The position numbers and the translations under genes are program-made. From positions 1 to 5,235 of the forward strand of contig JASLDQ010000189.1 in assembly GCA_030151505.1 (NCBI GenBank): DNA of 5,235 bases, read 5' to 3'. Positions 1-5,235 of this stretch are shown in pieces. This DNA is from Chromobacteriaceae bacterium (GTDB lineage Bacteria; Pseudomonadota; Gammaproteobacteria; Burkholderiales; Aquaspirillaceae). How positions within the stretch are numbered: position 1 is the stretch's first letter; each line of letters begins with the position of its first letter. Below the pieces are notes generated by a model. That model was given only the letters and a program-made list of their open reading frames with translations. It was not told where the DNA came from and searched no databases.

Positions 1-897
1 GGCGCCGCCGCCGCAGACATAGACCGCCGCGGCCTGTGGTGCACAGCCCAGGATGGCGTCGGCGGCACTGACGGCAGTGAGTTCGGCCAGCGTCGCCTGT
101 ACGTCGGCCGGAGCTTCGCGACCGGACAGGCGGGCATCGAGGCAGGCGGTATCGAACAGGTCGCGTCCGGTGCTTTTGGGCGCCGCCTGGGTGAAATAGG
201 GCTCGGCCAGCAGCGATGCCAGCAAATCGGGCAGCACGGAACCGGCGGCGGCCCAGTCGCCGTCTTGATCGAATTCCATCTGCCGGTGACGCCGAACCCA
301 GCTGTCCATCAACATGTTGCCAGGGCCGGTGTCGAAGCCGACGACCGGCTGGTCGGGCACGAGCCGGCTCAGGTTGGCGATGCCGCCGATGTTGAGCACC
401 ACACGCGCTTCATCCGCGTCGGCAAAGACGGCCTGATGAAAGGCGGGGACCAGCGGGGCGCCCTGGCCGGCGGCGGCGATGTCGCGGCTGCGGAAGTCGG
501 CCACCACCGTGATGCCGCAAGCCTCGGCCAGCCGGGCCGGGTTGTTGAGCTGCAGGGTGTAGCCCGCCTGCGGCGCGTGGCGGACGGTCTGGCCGTGGCA
601 GCCGACGGCGGCGATGCGGCCGGCGTGCAGGCCGGCGACATCGAGCGCGCCGAGAACGGCGGCGGCGTAGAGGTCGGCCAGTTCGTTGCCCAGCCGCGCG
701 GCGCGGTCGAGCTCGTTGTCGCCCGGTGCCTGCAGGGCGAGCAGCTGCTCGCGCAGGCCGGCCGGATAGGGCAGGGCAAAGTCGGCCAGCACGGCGGGGT
801 GCGGGCCGGAAAAATCGGTCAGTACGGCATCGACACCGTCCATGCTGGTGCCGGACATCAGGCCGACGTAAAGGTCACAGGCAGGGGAAGCAGGCAT
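1..897 (-). CDS. anmK: Anhydro-N-acetylmuramic acid kinase AnmK (C-terminus cut by window edge)
   Basis: AnmK is a cytoplasmic enzyme that uses ATP and water to open 1,6-anhydro-N-acetylmuramic acid and phosphorylate it to MurNAc-6-phosphate, a step in recycling of peptidoglycan sugars. The frame begins MPASPACDLYVGLMSG and stays open for 299 codons to the left edge. Visible family motifs are the N-terminal nucleotide-binding loop GLMSGTSMDGVDA (residues 12-24), CHGQTV (100-105), DFRSRDIAAAGQGAPLVPAF (134-153), NIGGIANL (169-176), FDTGPGN (188-194, whose Asp189 I take to be the catalytic base) and KSTGRDLF (241-248). It is cut at VCGGGA, the start of the C-terminal nucleotide-site motif. Family members have about 365-370 residues, so roughly 65-70 are missing because of the window boundary, not a mutation. 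The ATG at 897 has a weak GGGGCG ribosome site 7 bases upstream. No frameshift is seen. The neighbouring M23 peptidase gene lies upstream in the same direction. Confidence 0.96.
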   Translation of the reverse strand, partial: MPASPACDLYVGLMSGTSMDGVDAVLTDFSGPHPAVLADFALPYPAGLREQLLALQAPGDNELDRAARLGNELADLYAAAVLGALDVAGLHAGRIAAVGCHGQTVRHAPQAGYTLQLNNPARLAEACGITVVADFRSRDIAAAGQGAPLVPAFHQAVFADADEARVVLNIGGIANLSRLVPDQPVVGFDTGPGNMLMDSWVRRHRQMEFDQDGDWAAAGSVLPDLLASLLAEPYFTQAAPKSTGRDLFDTACLDARLSGREAPADVQATLAELTAVSAADAILGCAPQAAAVYVCGGGA

Positions 898-927
898 GAA
901 AACGCCCCGATCGATTTGGATGGGGCG

Positions 928-933
928 ATTGTA
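928..933 (-). promoter_or_regulatory. Candidate -10 box (TACAAT) for anmK
   Basis: Read on the minus strand the sequence is CCGCTACAATCGCC. TACAAT matches five of six bases of the sigma-70 -10 consensus. Transcription would start near 921 and give a leader of about 24 bases before the anmK ATG at 897. The -35 region is poor: the best choices are TTCAAG with a 15-base spacer or CCTTCA with 17. If real, anmK has its own promoter and does not depend only on readthrough from the peptidase gene. Confidence 0.45.
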
Positions 934-1002
934 GCGGGAATTGGCCTGCTTGAAGGACGGATGCCCGAGGATGCCGCACCGGATCGGCTGGTTTGGTGTG
1001 CC

Positions 1003-1019
1003 GCCCGGCGAACCCGGGC
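1003..1019. repeat. Perfect inverted repeat, 6-bp stem, 5-base loop
   Basis: GCCCGG and CCGGGC flank the loop CGAAC. On the minus strand the loop reads GTTCG. All stem pairs are G-C. No T-tract follows on either strand, so it is a stable hairpin of unknown role in the anmK upstream region. Confidence 0.5.
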
Positions 1020-1027
1020 AGCCCTGC

Positions 1028-1044
1028 ATGGCGTCGGGCGCCAT
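1028..1044. repeat. Perfect inverted repeat, 6-bp stem, 5-base loop
   Basis: ATGGCG and CGCCAT flank the loop TCGGG. It starts 9 bases beyond the preceding hairpin and has the same stem and loop lengths but a different sequence, so the two are not copies of one repeat. Confidence 0.45.
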
Positions 1045-1109
1045 ATGACTGTCCGCGAGAGGCGGGAATGGAGTCGTCGCAGGAATGGTTTTCTCGATCG
1101 GCCTCGCGT

Positions 1110-1134
1110 TTGCCCGCCCTGGCCGCGCGGGCAA
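1110..1134. repeat. Perfect inverted repeat, 8-bp stem, 9-base loop
   Basis: TTGCCCGC at 1110-1117 pairs with GCGGGCAA at 1127-1134 around the loop CCTGGCCGC. This is the longest hairpin of the spacer. No T-tract follows it, so it is not a classical terminator. Confidence 0.5.
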
Positions 1135-1180
1135 TGCCGTGCGTGGCATCCGCCGCGGCGCGATGTGCCCGGGACACGCC

Positions 1181-1197
1181 CGCCGGCACTTCCGGCG
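1181..1197 (-). terminator. GC hairpin just after the M23 stop codon, possible Rho-dependent or processed 3' end
   Basis: CGCCGG and CCGGCG flank a 5-base loop, and the first arm begins 6 bases after the peptidase stop codon. A position directly behind a stop is typical of terminators or of 3'-end-protecting hairpins, but the following bases (GGGCGTGTCC on the minus strand) contain no T-run. Intrinsic termination is therefore unlikely, and a Rho-dependent end or RNA stabilisation is more plausible. It could also be chance in GC-rich DNA. Confidence 0.25.
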
Positions 1198-1203
1198 CTG
1201 TGC

Positions 1204-2535
1204 TTATTCCGCCTGTGCGATCGCGACCGGAGTGCTGTCCAGTACCTTGAGCTGCTTGGCCAGCGCGACGTTGTCATGCTGGAAGCTGCGCAGGGCGACG
1301 GCCGACAGGCGGGGCGCGGGCAGGGCGTTGACGGCGGGATCGACCGGCGTGCCGTCGACATGCAGCTCGAAGTGCAGGTGCGGGCCGGTCGAGCGGCCGG
1401 TGGAGCCGACAAAGCCGATCACGTCGCCGGCCTTGACCGGGCTGCCGGCATGCAGGCCGGGTGCGAAGCGGCTCATGTGGGCGTAGACGGTTTCGTAGCG
1501 GCCCTTGTGCCGGATCTTGACCACGTTGCCGTAGCCGGACTCGCCGCCGGCTCTGGCGACGACCCCGTCCGCGCTCGCCCGGATCGGCGTGCCGCTCGGG
1601 GCGGCATAGTCGATGCCCTCATGCATGCGCAGGCCGCCCAGCACCGGATGGCGGCGGGTGCCGAAGCCGGAACTGATGCGGGCGTTGTCGACCGGCCTGA
1701 TGTCGAAGCCCTTTTTCAGCGGCCGGCCGTCGGCGTAGTAGTAGCTGCCGGATTCTTCGTCGTGGGCGTAGTAATAGGCCTGGATTTTCTTGCCGGCGCG
1801 TTCCACTTCGGCCGCCAGAATCCGGCCGGTGCCGATGGTTTCGCCTTCGTAATAGAGGGTTTCGTAGATCAGGCTCACGCTGTCGTTGGGGCGCAGGGCG
1901 TCGAGGTCGAATTCGTCGGAGAACATTTCCGCCAGCTGGGTGCGGATGTCACCCGGAATCCGGGCTTGCCGCGCCGCGGCGGCAAACGTGCTGCGGACCT
2001 GAAGGATGCGCGGGGTGGCGATGGCGTCCGCCTCGACCGCGTCGGCGTTGGCCTGCCACTCGCCGTTGTGCTGCTTGATGCTCAGCAGGCGTTTTTCGCC
2101 GTTCTGGTCATCCTGCAGATAGCGGATCGCCAGCATTTCGCCGGCGTCGTTCGTCTCTATGTGCAGGGTGGCGCCGACCGGCAGGCGCAGCATGTCGCGC
2201 GAGAGGGGGCTCTGGCGGATGAAACGCATCGCTTCGCTGTCGCGCACCCCGGCCCGGTGCATCGCCCGTGCCAGAGTGTCGCCGCGCTGGATGGTCTCGG
2301 CGCGCCAATAGCGTTCGTGGTTTTCTGCCGGCAGCGTATAGGCCGGCAAGGCCAGGTTTTCGGTGACGCTGACGACATCAACATCGATGGCCGGGTTGCC
2401 CGGCGCGACGGCGAAGGCGGTCGCCACGCCCATCAGCAGCGGCATGGCCGCCAGCGCCAACCAGCCCACGTGGCTCAGGTGCAGGTCGACGTGCCGGTTT
2501 TGCGATAAGGAAAGCAGTTTGCGATAATTCATCAT
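1204..2535 (-). CDS. M23-family peptidoglycan endopeptidase, MepM-like, inner-membrane anchored
   Basis: Predicted zinc metallopeptidase of 443 residues that cuts peptide bonds in peptidoglycan stems or crosslinks, acting in the periplasm. After a short basic N-terminus, residues 24-44 form one hydrophobic segment (GWLALAAMPLLMGVATAFAV) without a lipobox, so a membrane anchor or signal peptide. Residues about 78-130 resemble the LysM/OapA-like domain of MepM proteins (IQRGDTL at 82-88). Residues about 195-255 resemble their second N-terminal domain. The catalytic LytM domain spans about 285-400: SSGFGTRRHPVLG, then HEGID (His305, Asp309), YAHMS (His353) and GPHLHFEL (His386, His388). All expected zinc and catalytic residues are present, so it should be active. 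Two ATG codons stand in tandem (2535 and 2532) and neither has a strong ribosome site. A hairpin with a T-run lies just upstream. In Pseudomonas and Neisseria, homologues are found near tyrS and/or anmK (from memory). The Neisseria homologue NG1686 is a DD-carboxypeptidase/endopeptidase. Confidence 0.93.
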   Translation of the reverse strand: MMNYRKLLSLSQNRHVDLHLSHVGWLALAAMPLLMGVATAFAVAPGNPAIDVDVVSVTENLALPAYTLPAENHERYWRAETIQRGDTLARAMHRAGVRDSEAMRFIRQSPLSRDMLRLPVGATLHIETNDAGEMLAIRYLQDDQNGEKRLLSIKQHNGEWQANADAVEADAIATPRILQVRSTFAAAARQARIPGDIRTQLAEMFSDEFDLDALRPNDSVSLIYETLYYEGETIGTGRILAAEVERAGKKIQAYYYAHDEESGSYYYADGRPLKKGFDIRPVDNARISSGFGTRRHPVLGGLRMHEGIDYAAPSGTPIRASADGVVARAGGESGYGNVVKIRHKGRYETVYAHMSRFAPGLHAGSPVKAGDVIGFVGSTGRSTGPHLHFELHVDGTPVDPAVNALPAPRLSAVALRSFQHDNVALAKQLKVLDSTPVAIAQAE

Positions 2536-2541
2536 TGCCCG

Positions 2542-2578
2542 AAAAAAACGACTCTCTCGCCGTTTCCGCTGGGAGAGT
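2542..2578 (-). promoter_or_regulatory. Hairpin plus T7 run just before the peptidase start: possible attenuator
   Basis: Read on the minus strand, ACTCTCCC pairs with GAGAGAGT (8 pairs including one G-U) around a 12-base loop. CG and seven T residues follow, ending 6 bases before the ATG at 2535. AAAA before the stem could also pair with part of the T-run across a CG bulge. This has the shape of an intrinsic terminator but lies upstream of the gene in its own direction, as an attenuator would. The stem is only moderately strong. On the plus strand the same stem is followed by four T residues, so it could alternatively be a weak bidirectional terminator. Confidence 0.35.
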
Positions 2579-2600
2579 TTTTCAGTAAAGGCCGCATAAA

Positions 2601-2638
2601 GTCTGGCGGTAGTGGCTGTTTGCCAGACAAAATGTCTG
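2601..2638. repeat. Three GTCTG copies in alternating orientation (two overlapping inverted repeats)
   Basis: GTCTGGC at 2601-2607 is a perfect inverse match to GCCAGAC at 2622-2628 (14-base gap). The second arm overlaps another perfect inverted repeat, CAGACA at 2624-2629 and TGTCTG at 2633-2638 (3-base gap). The middle copy can therefore pair with either neighbour but not both. It lies in the divergent region between the peptidase gene and tyrS, so it could be an operator for a dimeric regulator or an alternative RNA fold in the peptidase leader. No known regulator motif is recognised. Confidence 0.5.
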
Positions 2639-2728
2639 CTGTGTCAAAGCTCAATGCGCAAAGTTTAACCGGTTTGCCGGCCTGGATGGTATTTTACTTG
2701 GCCGGTAAATGTCATATTTTCAACGACT

Positions 2729-2734
2729 TATGAT
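2729..2734 (+). promoter_or_regulatory. Candidate tyrS -10 box (TATGAT)
   Basis: TATGAT matches five of six bases of the sigma-70 -10 consensus. It would start transcription near 2741, about 30 bases before the ATG at 2772. No good -35 is seen 16-18 bases upstream (TAAATG at 2706-2711 is the 17-base candidate). A second possibility is the extended -10 TGGTATTTT at 2687-2695, which would give a leader of about 70 bases. The 236-base divergent region shows no T-box-like tRNA-sensing leader. Confidence 0.35.
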
Positions 2735-2771
2735 CGCGTAATGAAGTTGGGTGCGCGAAATGGAATATTGC

Positions 2772-3992
2772 ATGGACCAGAAGCAAACAGTACCCGCCGA
2801 CATCGCCGCCGCGATGGAAATCATCCGGCGCGGGGCTGAGGAAATCCTTATCGAAGCGGAGTTGATCCAGAAACTGAAGGAAGGCCGCCCCCTGCGGGTC
2901 AAGCTCGGCTTCGATCCGACCGCGCCCGACCTGCATCTGGGCCACACCGTGGTGCTGACCAAAATGCGCCAGCTGCAGGACATGGGCCACCACATCATGT
3001 TCCTGATCGGCGACTTCACTGCCCAGATCGGCGACCCGTCCGGCAAGAACAGCACCCGCCCGCCGCTGAGCCGCGAGCAGGTCGAGGCCAACGCCAAGAC
3101 CTACACCGAACAGGTGTTCAAGATCCTCGATCCGGCCAAGACCGAGATTTGCTACAACTCCACCTGGTCGACCGACCTGGGGGCGGCCGGCATGCTCAAG
3201 CTCGCCGCCAGCACCACGGTGGCCCGCATGCTCGAGCGCGACGACTTCAAGAAGCGCTTCGCCTCCAACCAGCCGATCGCCATCCACGAATTCATGTACC
3301 CGCTGATGCAGGGCTACGATTCGGTGGCAATGCGCGCCGATATCGAGCTGGGCGGCACCGACCAGAAGTTCAACCTGCTGATGGGGCGCATGCTGCAGGA
3401 ACAGCACGGCCAGAAGCCACAGTGCGTGATCATGATGCCGCTCTTGGAAGGGCTGGACGGCGTCAACAAGATGTCCAAGTCGCTCGGAAACTATGTCGGC
3501 GTGTCCGAACCCGCCAACGAAATCTTCGGCAAGGTGATGTCGATCTCCGACACCCTGATGTGGCGCTGGTACGACCTGATCTCCTTCCGTAGCGTGGCCG
3601 AGATCGCCGCGCTCAAGGCCGAGGTCGAGGCCGGCCGCAATCCGCGCGACGTGAAGGTGATGCTGGCGCAGGAACTGGTCGCGCGCTTTCATGACGAAGC
3701 CGCCGCCGCCGCCGCGCTGGCCGACTTCGAGGCCCGCTTCCAGAAGAACGCCATTCCGGACGACATGCCGGAAATCACGCTGGCCGCCACCGACGGCAGT
3801 CTGCCGATCGCCAACGTGCTCAAGGACGCCGGGCTGGTCGCCAGCACGTCCGAGGCGCTGCGCATGATCCAGGGCGGCGGGGTCAAGGCCGACGGCGACA
3901 AGGTCGAGGACAAGGGCTTCGCGCTCGCCAGCGGCAGCACCACCGTGCTGCAGGTGGGCAAGCGCAAGTTCGCCCGGGTGACGGTGGCCTGA
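2772..3992 (+). CDS. tyrS: Tyrosyl-tRNA synthetase
   Basis: Class I aminoacyl-tRNA synthetase that activates tyrosine with ATP and loads it onto tRNA-Tyr in the cytoplasm. With the ATG at 2772 it has 406 residues, normal for the TyrZ-like branch. The Rossmann catalytic domain carries the HIGH-type motif HLGH (55-58), the tyrosine-pocket region YPLMQGYD (176-183), GGTDQ (194-198) and the loop KMSKS (233-237). KMSKS, rather than KFGKT, marks the TyrZ-like group rather than the E. coli-type TyrS. The C-terminal S4 RNA-binding domain covers about 345-403 ([15 protein letters not shown] to KRKFARVTV). Start choice: GTG 2751 and ATG 2760 are in frame upstream. ATG 2772 has GGAA at 2762-2765 with suitable spacing and fits the expected family N-terminus, whereas GTG 2751 would leave almost no leader after the TATGAT box. 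The stop overlaps the next start by one base (TGATG), so it heads a compact operon. Confidence 0.97.
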   Translation: MDQKQTVPADIAAAMEIIRRGAEEILIEAELIQKLKEGRPLRVKLGFDPTAPDLHLGHTVVLTKMRQLQDMGHHIMFLIGDFTAQIGDPSGKNSTRPPLSREQVEANAKTYTEQVFKILDPAKTEICYNSTWSTDLGAAGMLKLAASTTVARMLERDDFKKRFASNQPIAIHEFMYPLMQGYDSVAMRADIELGGTDQKFNLLMGRMLQEQHGQKPQCVIMMPLLEGLDGVNKMSKSLGNYVGVSEPANEIFGKVMSISDTLMWRWYDLISFRSVAEIAALKAEVEAGRNPRDVKVMLAQELVARFHDEAAAAAALADFEARFQKNAIPDDMPEITLAATDGSLPIANVLKDAGLVASTSEALRMIQGGGVKADGDKVEDKGFALASGSTTVLQVGKRKFARVTVA

Positions 3993-4393
3993 TGAAATAT
4001 CTACTCGCCTTTTTCGGCAAGATTTTGTTCGTGGCCGGCAGCATAGCGGGCTGGGTGCTGCTGTTCGGTTTCCTGTGGAGCTACTTCCACTACGTCAAGC
4101 CGATGTACGACGAGGCCGCAGTCATCCGCGGCCAGTTCGAGCAGGCGGTTGCTTCCGGCGCCGATCTGCCGGCGCTGCAAAAGCGCTTTGCGCCGCCGGC
4201 CGACGCCGAGCACAAGCTGGCCGCACCCGAAATCCAGCCCCTGCCCGACAACAGTCCGGCCGGCGGCCACCGCTATGTGATGCGCTGGCAGCGCACCGCC
4301 GGGCCGCTGGTGGTGCTGGGCGTGGTGTTCCACTTCAGCGCCATCGCGCCCAATCCGGCCAGCCTTTTCGCCGACGACAGCCCGGCGCAATGA
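3992..4393 (+). CDS. Small membrane protein of unknown function in the tyrS operon
   Basis: I do not recognise a named family. The 133-residue product starts [10 protein letters not shown] and has a strongly hydrophobic segment at about 4-30, a likely transmembrane helix or uncleaved signal anchor, ending in an aromatic WSYFHY border. A polar, Ala/Pro-rich middle follows: EAAVIRGQFEQAVASGADLP looks helical, and residues 67-92 look flexible. A second, weaker hydrophobic stretch lies at about 103-120 (AGPLVVLGVVFHFSAIAP) before a short acidic tail. The product probably has one, possibly two, membrane passes. It is read as real because its ATG overlaps the tyrS stop by one base, GGTGG sits 4 bases upstream as a ribosome site, its stop overlaps the next start by four bases (ATGA), and the composition is that of a membrane protein and not of a shadow frame. 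Function cannot be inferred beyond co-expression with TyrS and the RpfE-type protein. Confidence 0.82.
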   Translation: MKYLLAFFGKILFVAGSIAGWVLLFGFLWSYFHYVKPMYDEAAVIRGQFEQAVASGADLPALQKRFAPPADAEHKLAAPEIQPLPDNSPAGGHRYVMRWQRTAGPLVVLGVVFHFSAIAPNPASLFADDSPAQ

Positions 4394-5235
4394 AGTTGAC
4401 CCTGGCGGTGCCCGGCCTGGCCTGGCCGGACGACAACCTTGCCGAACTCACGCGCGACCTGCCGCTGCCAGGGCTGGAATGGCTGCTCGGCCGGGCCGTG
4501 ATCGAGCCGTTGCCGGAGGCGCTGGATGCCTGGCTGGGCCGGAGTTTTGGTCTGGCTTCTCCGGCGGTGGCGCGGCTGACCGGCCGCATCGACGGGCTCG
4601 ATACGTCCCGTGGCCACTGGCTGCGAGCCGATCCGGTCCACCTGCGCGCCGAACGAACCGCGCTGGTGCTGGCCGACAGCGGGGTGATGAGCATCTCCCG
4701 GCAGGAAGCCGACGAGCTGATCGCCGTGCTGAACCGGCACTTTGCCGACGACGGCCTGCGTTTTCACGCGCCGGTGCCGGACCGCTGGTACGTCGAGTGC
4801 CAGAGTTCTCCCCAGGCCGGCTTCACCGCGCTCGAAACCGTCATCGGCGACAATATCGATCCGCATTTGCCGGCCGGCCCGCGCGGGATGGAATGGACGG
4901 GCTGGATGAACGAAATCCAGATGCTGTTCTTTTCCCATCCGGTCAACGAGGCGCGAGAACAGGCCGGCGAGCCTGTCGTCAACAGCGTGTGGTTCTGGGG
5001 CGAGGGCGATGTCTCCACGCCGCAGCGACCGTCGTTCGACGACGTGCTGGCGGACGACCCGCTGGCGCAAGCGCTGGCCGATGCTGCCGGGTTGCCGTTC
5101 GACGGCGCGCCGCACGGGCTCAACGGAGTCGAGTCCGGGGGCGAATCCGTCCTGATCGTCACCGACCGCCTGCGCGGCGCGGCGCAGTACCGCGATGCCT
5201 GGGGCTGGCGCGAGCGCATGGCCGAGCTGGAAGCC
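4390..5235 (+). CDS. RpfE-type / phosphoglycerate-mutase-like conserved protein (C-terminus cut by window edge)
   Basis: The frame starts at the ATG of an ATGA overlap with the preceding gene and stays open for 282 codons to the right edge. It resembles, from memory, a conserved proteobacterial family annotated as RpfE-type regulatory protein or cofactor-independent phosphoglycerate mutase-like protein. Supporting motifs are WLRADPVHLRAERTALVLAD (77-96), GWMNEIQMLFFSHPVNEARE (171-190) and VNSVWFWGEGD (197-207). No signal peptide or membrane helix is seen, so it is probably cytoplasmic. The biochemical role is not established by sequence, and the mutase label rests on distant similarity of the family, not on catalytic residues visible here. 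Members of the family have about 300-340 residues, so only a short C-terminal part is missing. There is no clear ribosome site, which suggests translation by coupling to the upstream gene. In Xanthomonas and many betaproteobacteria the homologue lies before recJ, which may follow outside the window. Confidence 0.82.
   Translation, partial: MKLTLAVPGLAWPDDNLAELTRDLPLPGLEWLLGRAVIEPLPEALDAWLGRSFGLASPAVARLTGRIDGLDTSRGHWLRADPVHLRAERTALVLADSGVMSISRQEADELIAVLNRHFADDGLRFHAPVPDRWYVECQSSPQAGFTALETVIGDNIDPHLPAGPRGMEWTGWMNEIQMLFFSHPVNEAREQAGEPVVNSVWFWGEGDVSTPQRPSFDDVLADDPLAQALADAAGLPFDGAPHGLNGVESGGESVLIVTDRLRGAAQYRDAWGWRERMAELEA

Larger units (their letters stand above)
898..1203. other. 306-base spacer between the M23 gene and anmK, no credible gene, rich in hairpins
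   Basis: This stretch separates two genes of the same strand. Open frames cross it on both strands, but their products are rich in Arg, Ala, Gly and Pro, show no domain, and mostly continue into the neighbouring genes in wrong frames. What it does hold is four perfect short inverted repeats (1003-1019, 1028-1044, 1110-1134, 1181-1197) and, at the anmK end, the candidate -10 box. None of the hairpins is followed by a T-run in the direction of transcription, so there is no classical Rho-independent terminator. Confidence 0.7.

Noticed and set aside
1003..1019. GGTTCG within a GC hairpin on the minus strand, considered as the T-arm of a tRNA.
   Set aside because: It lacks the TTCRA loop continuation. 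No acceptor, D or anticodon arms and no CCA end were seen at suitable distances.
875..1189. Minus-strand open frame of 104 codons lying mostly in the spacer before anmK, considered as a small gene.
   Set aside because: It overlaps the anmK start in another frame, has Arg/Ala/His/Pro-rich content, lacks a ribosome site and shows no motif. A 104-codon frame is unremarkable at this GC content.
993..1250. Plus-strand open frame of 85 codons in the spacer.
   Set aside because: It runs into the 3' end of the peptidase gene, is Arg/Ala/Pro-rich, and has no domain or promoter.
265..2508. Plus-strand open frame of 747 codons spanning anmK, the spacer and the peptidase gene.
   Set aside because: It is codon-aligned antisense to both genes, where G/C-ending codons suppress stops. 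Its product is Gly/Ala/Val/Arg-rich with no recognisable domain, while the minus strand encodes complete known motifs.
2642..2647. Perfect TTGACA (-35 consensus) on the minus strand upstream of the peptidase gene.
   Set aside because: No acceptable -10 lies 15-19 bases downstream (GGCAAA at 17), so I do not call a promoter from the -35 alone.
2536..2771. Possible T-box or other riboswitch leader for tyrS.
   Set aside because: No T-box core, specifier loop or anti-terminator is visible, T-boxes regulating synthetases are not typical of Proteobacteria, and the likely leader is very short.
2712..3692. Minus-strand open frame of 326 codons opposite tyrS.
   Set aside because: It is an antisense shadow rich in His, Gln, Gly and Leu without family motifs. 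The plus strand encodes an intact TyrS.
4273..5115. Minus-strand open frame of 280 codons opposite the RpfE-type gene.
   Set aside because: It is Arg/Gln/Gly-rich with no domain and is explained as the aligned antisense frame of a GC-rich gene with conserved motifs.

Overview
The window is a GC-rich stretch of bacterial chromosome carrying ordinary core genes. Gene content and order suggest a betaproteobacterium, possibly of the Neisseriales or a related group. That assignment is inferred from AnmK, a MepM-like peptidase and a KMSKS-type TyrS lying together, and from an RpfE-type protein. There is no 16S or other decisive marker. I see no mobile element, CRISPR array, tRNA, rRNA or defence system.

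Left half, minus strand. anmK (897 down to the left edge, C-terminus cut off) encodes the kinase that recycles anhydro-N-acetylmuramic acid. It is preceded by a 306-base spacer without a credible gene but with four perfect short inverted repeats and a TACAAT -10 box for anmK. Upstream lies a complete gene for an inner-membrane-anchored M23 zinc endopeptidase (2535 to 1204). The peptidase cuts peptidoglycan peptides and AnmK salvages a muropeptide sugar, so the two fit a common theme of wall turnover and recycling.

Middle, about 2536-2771: a divergent control region between the peptidase gene and tyrS. It contains a hairpin followed by seven T residues just before the peptidase start (read on the minus strand), a three-copy GTCTG element that can form two mutually exclusive hairpins, and a candidate tyrS promoter.

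Right half, plus strand: a tightly packed operon. It runs from tyrS (tyrosyl-tRNA synthetase) to a 133-residue small membrane protein of unknown function, then an RpfE-type / phosphoglycerate-mutase-like conserved protein that runs off the right edge. Consecutive genes overlap by 1 and 4 bases, which points to one transcript and translational coupling. In related genomes RpfE-type genes commonly precede recJ, so recJ may follow beyond the window (inference).

Nothing here amounts to a clearly new system. The least explained items are the small membrane protein embedded in the tyrS operon, the hairpin plus T-tract in front of the peptidase gene, the GTCTG element, and the hairpin-rich spacer before anmK.
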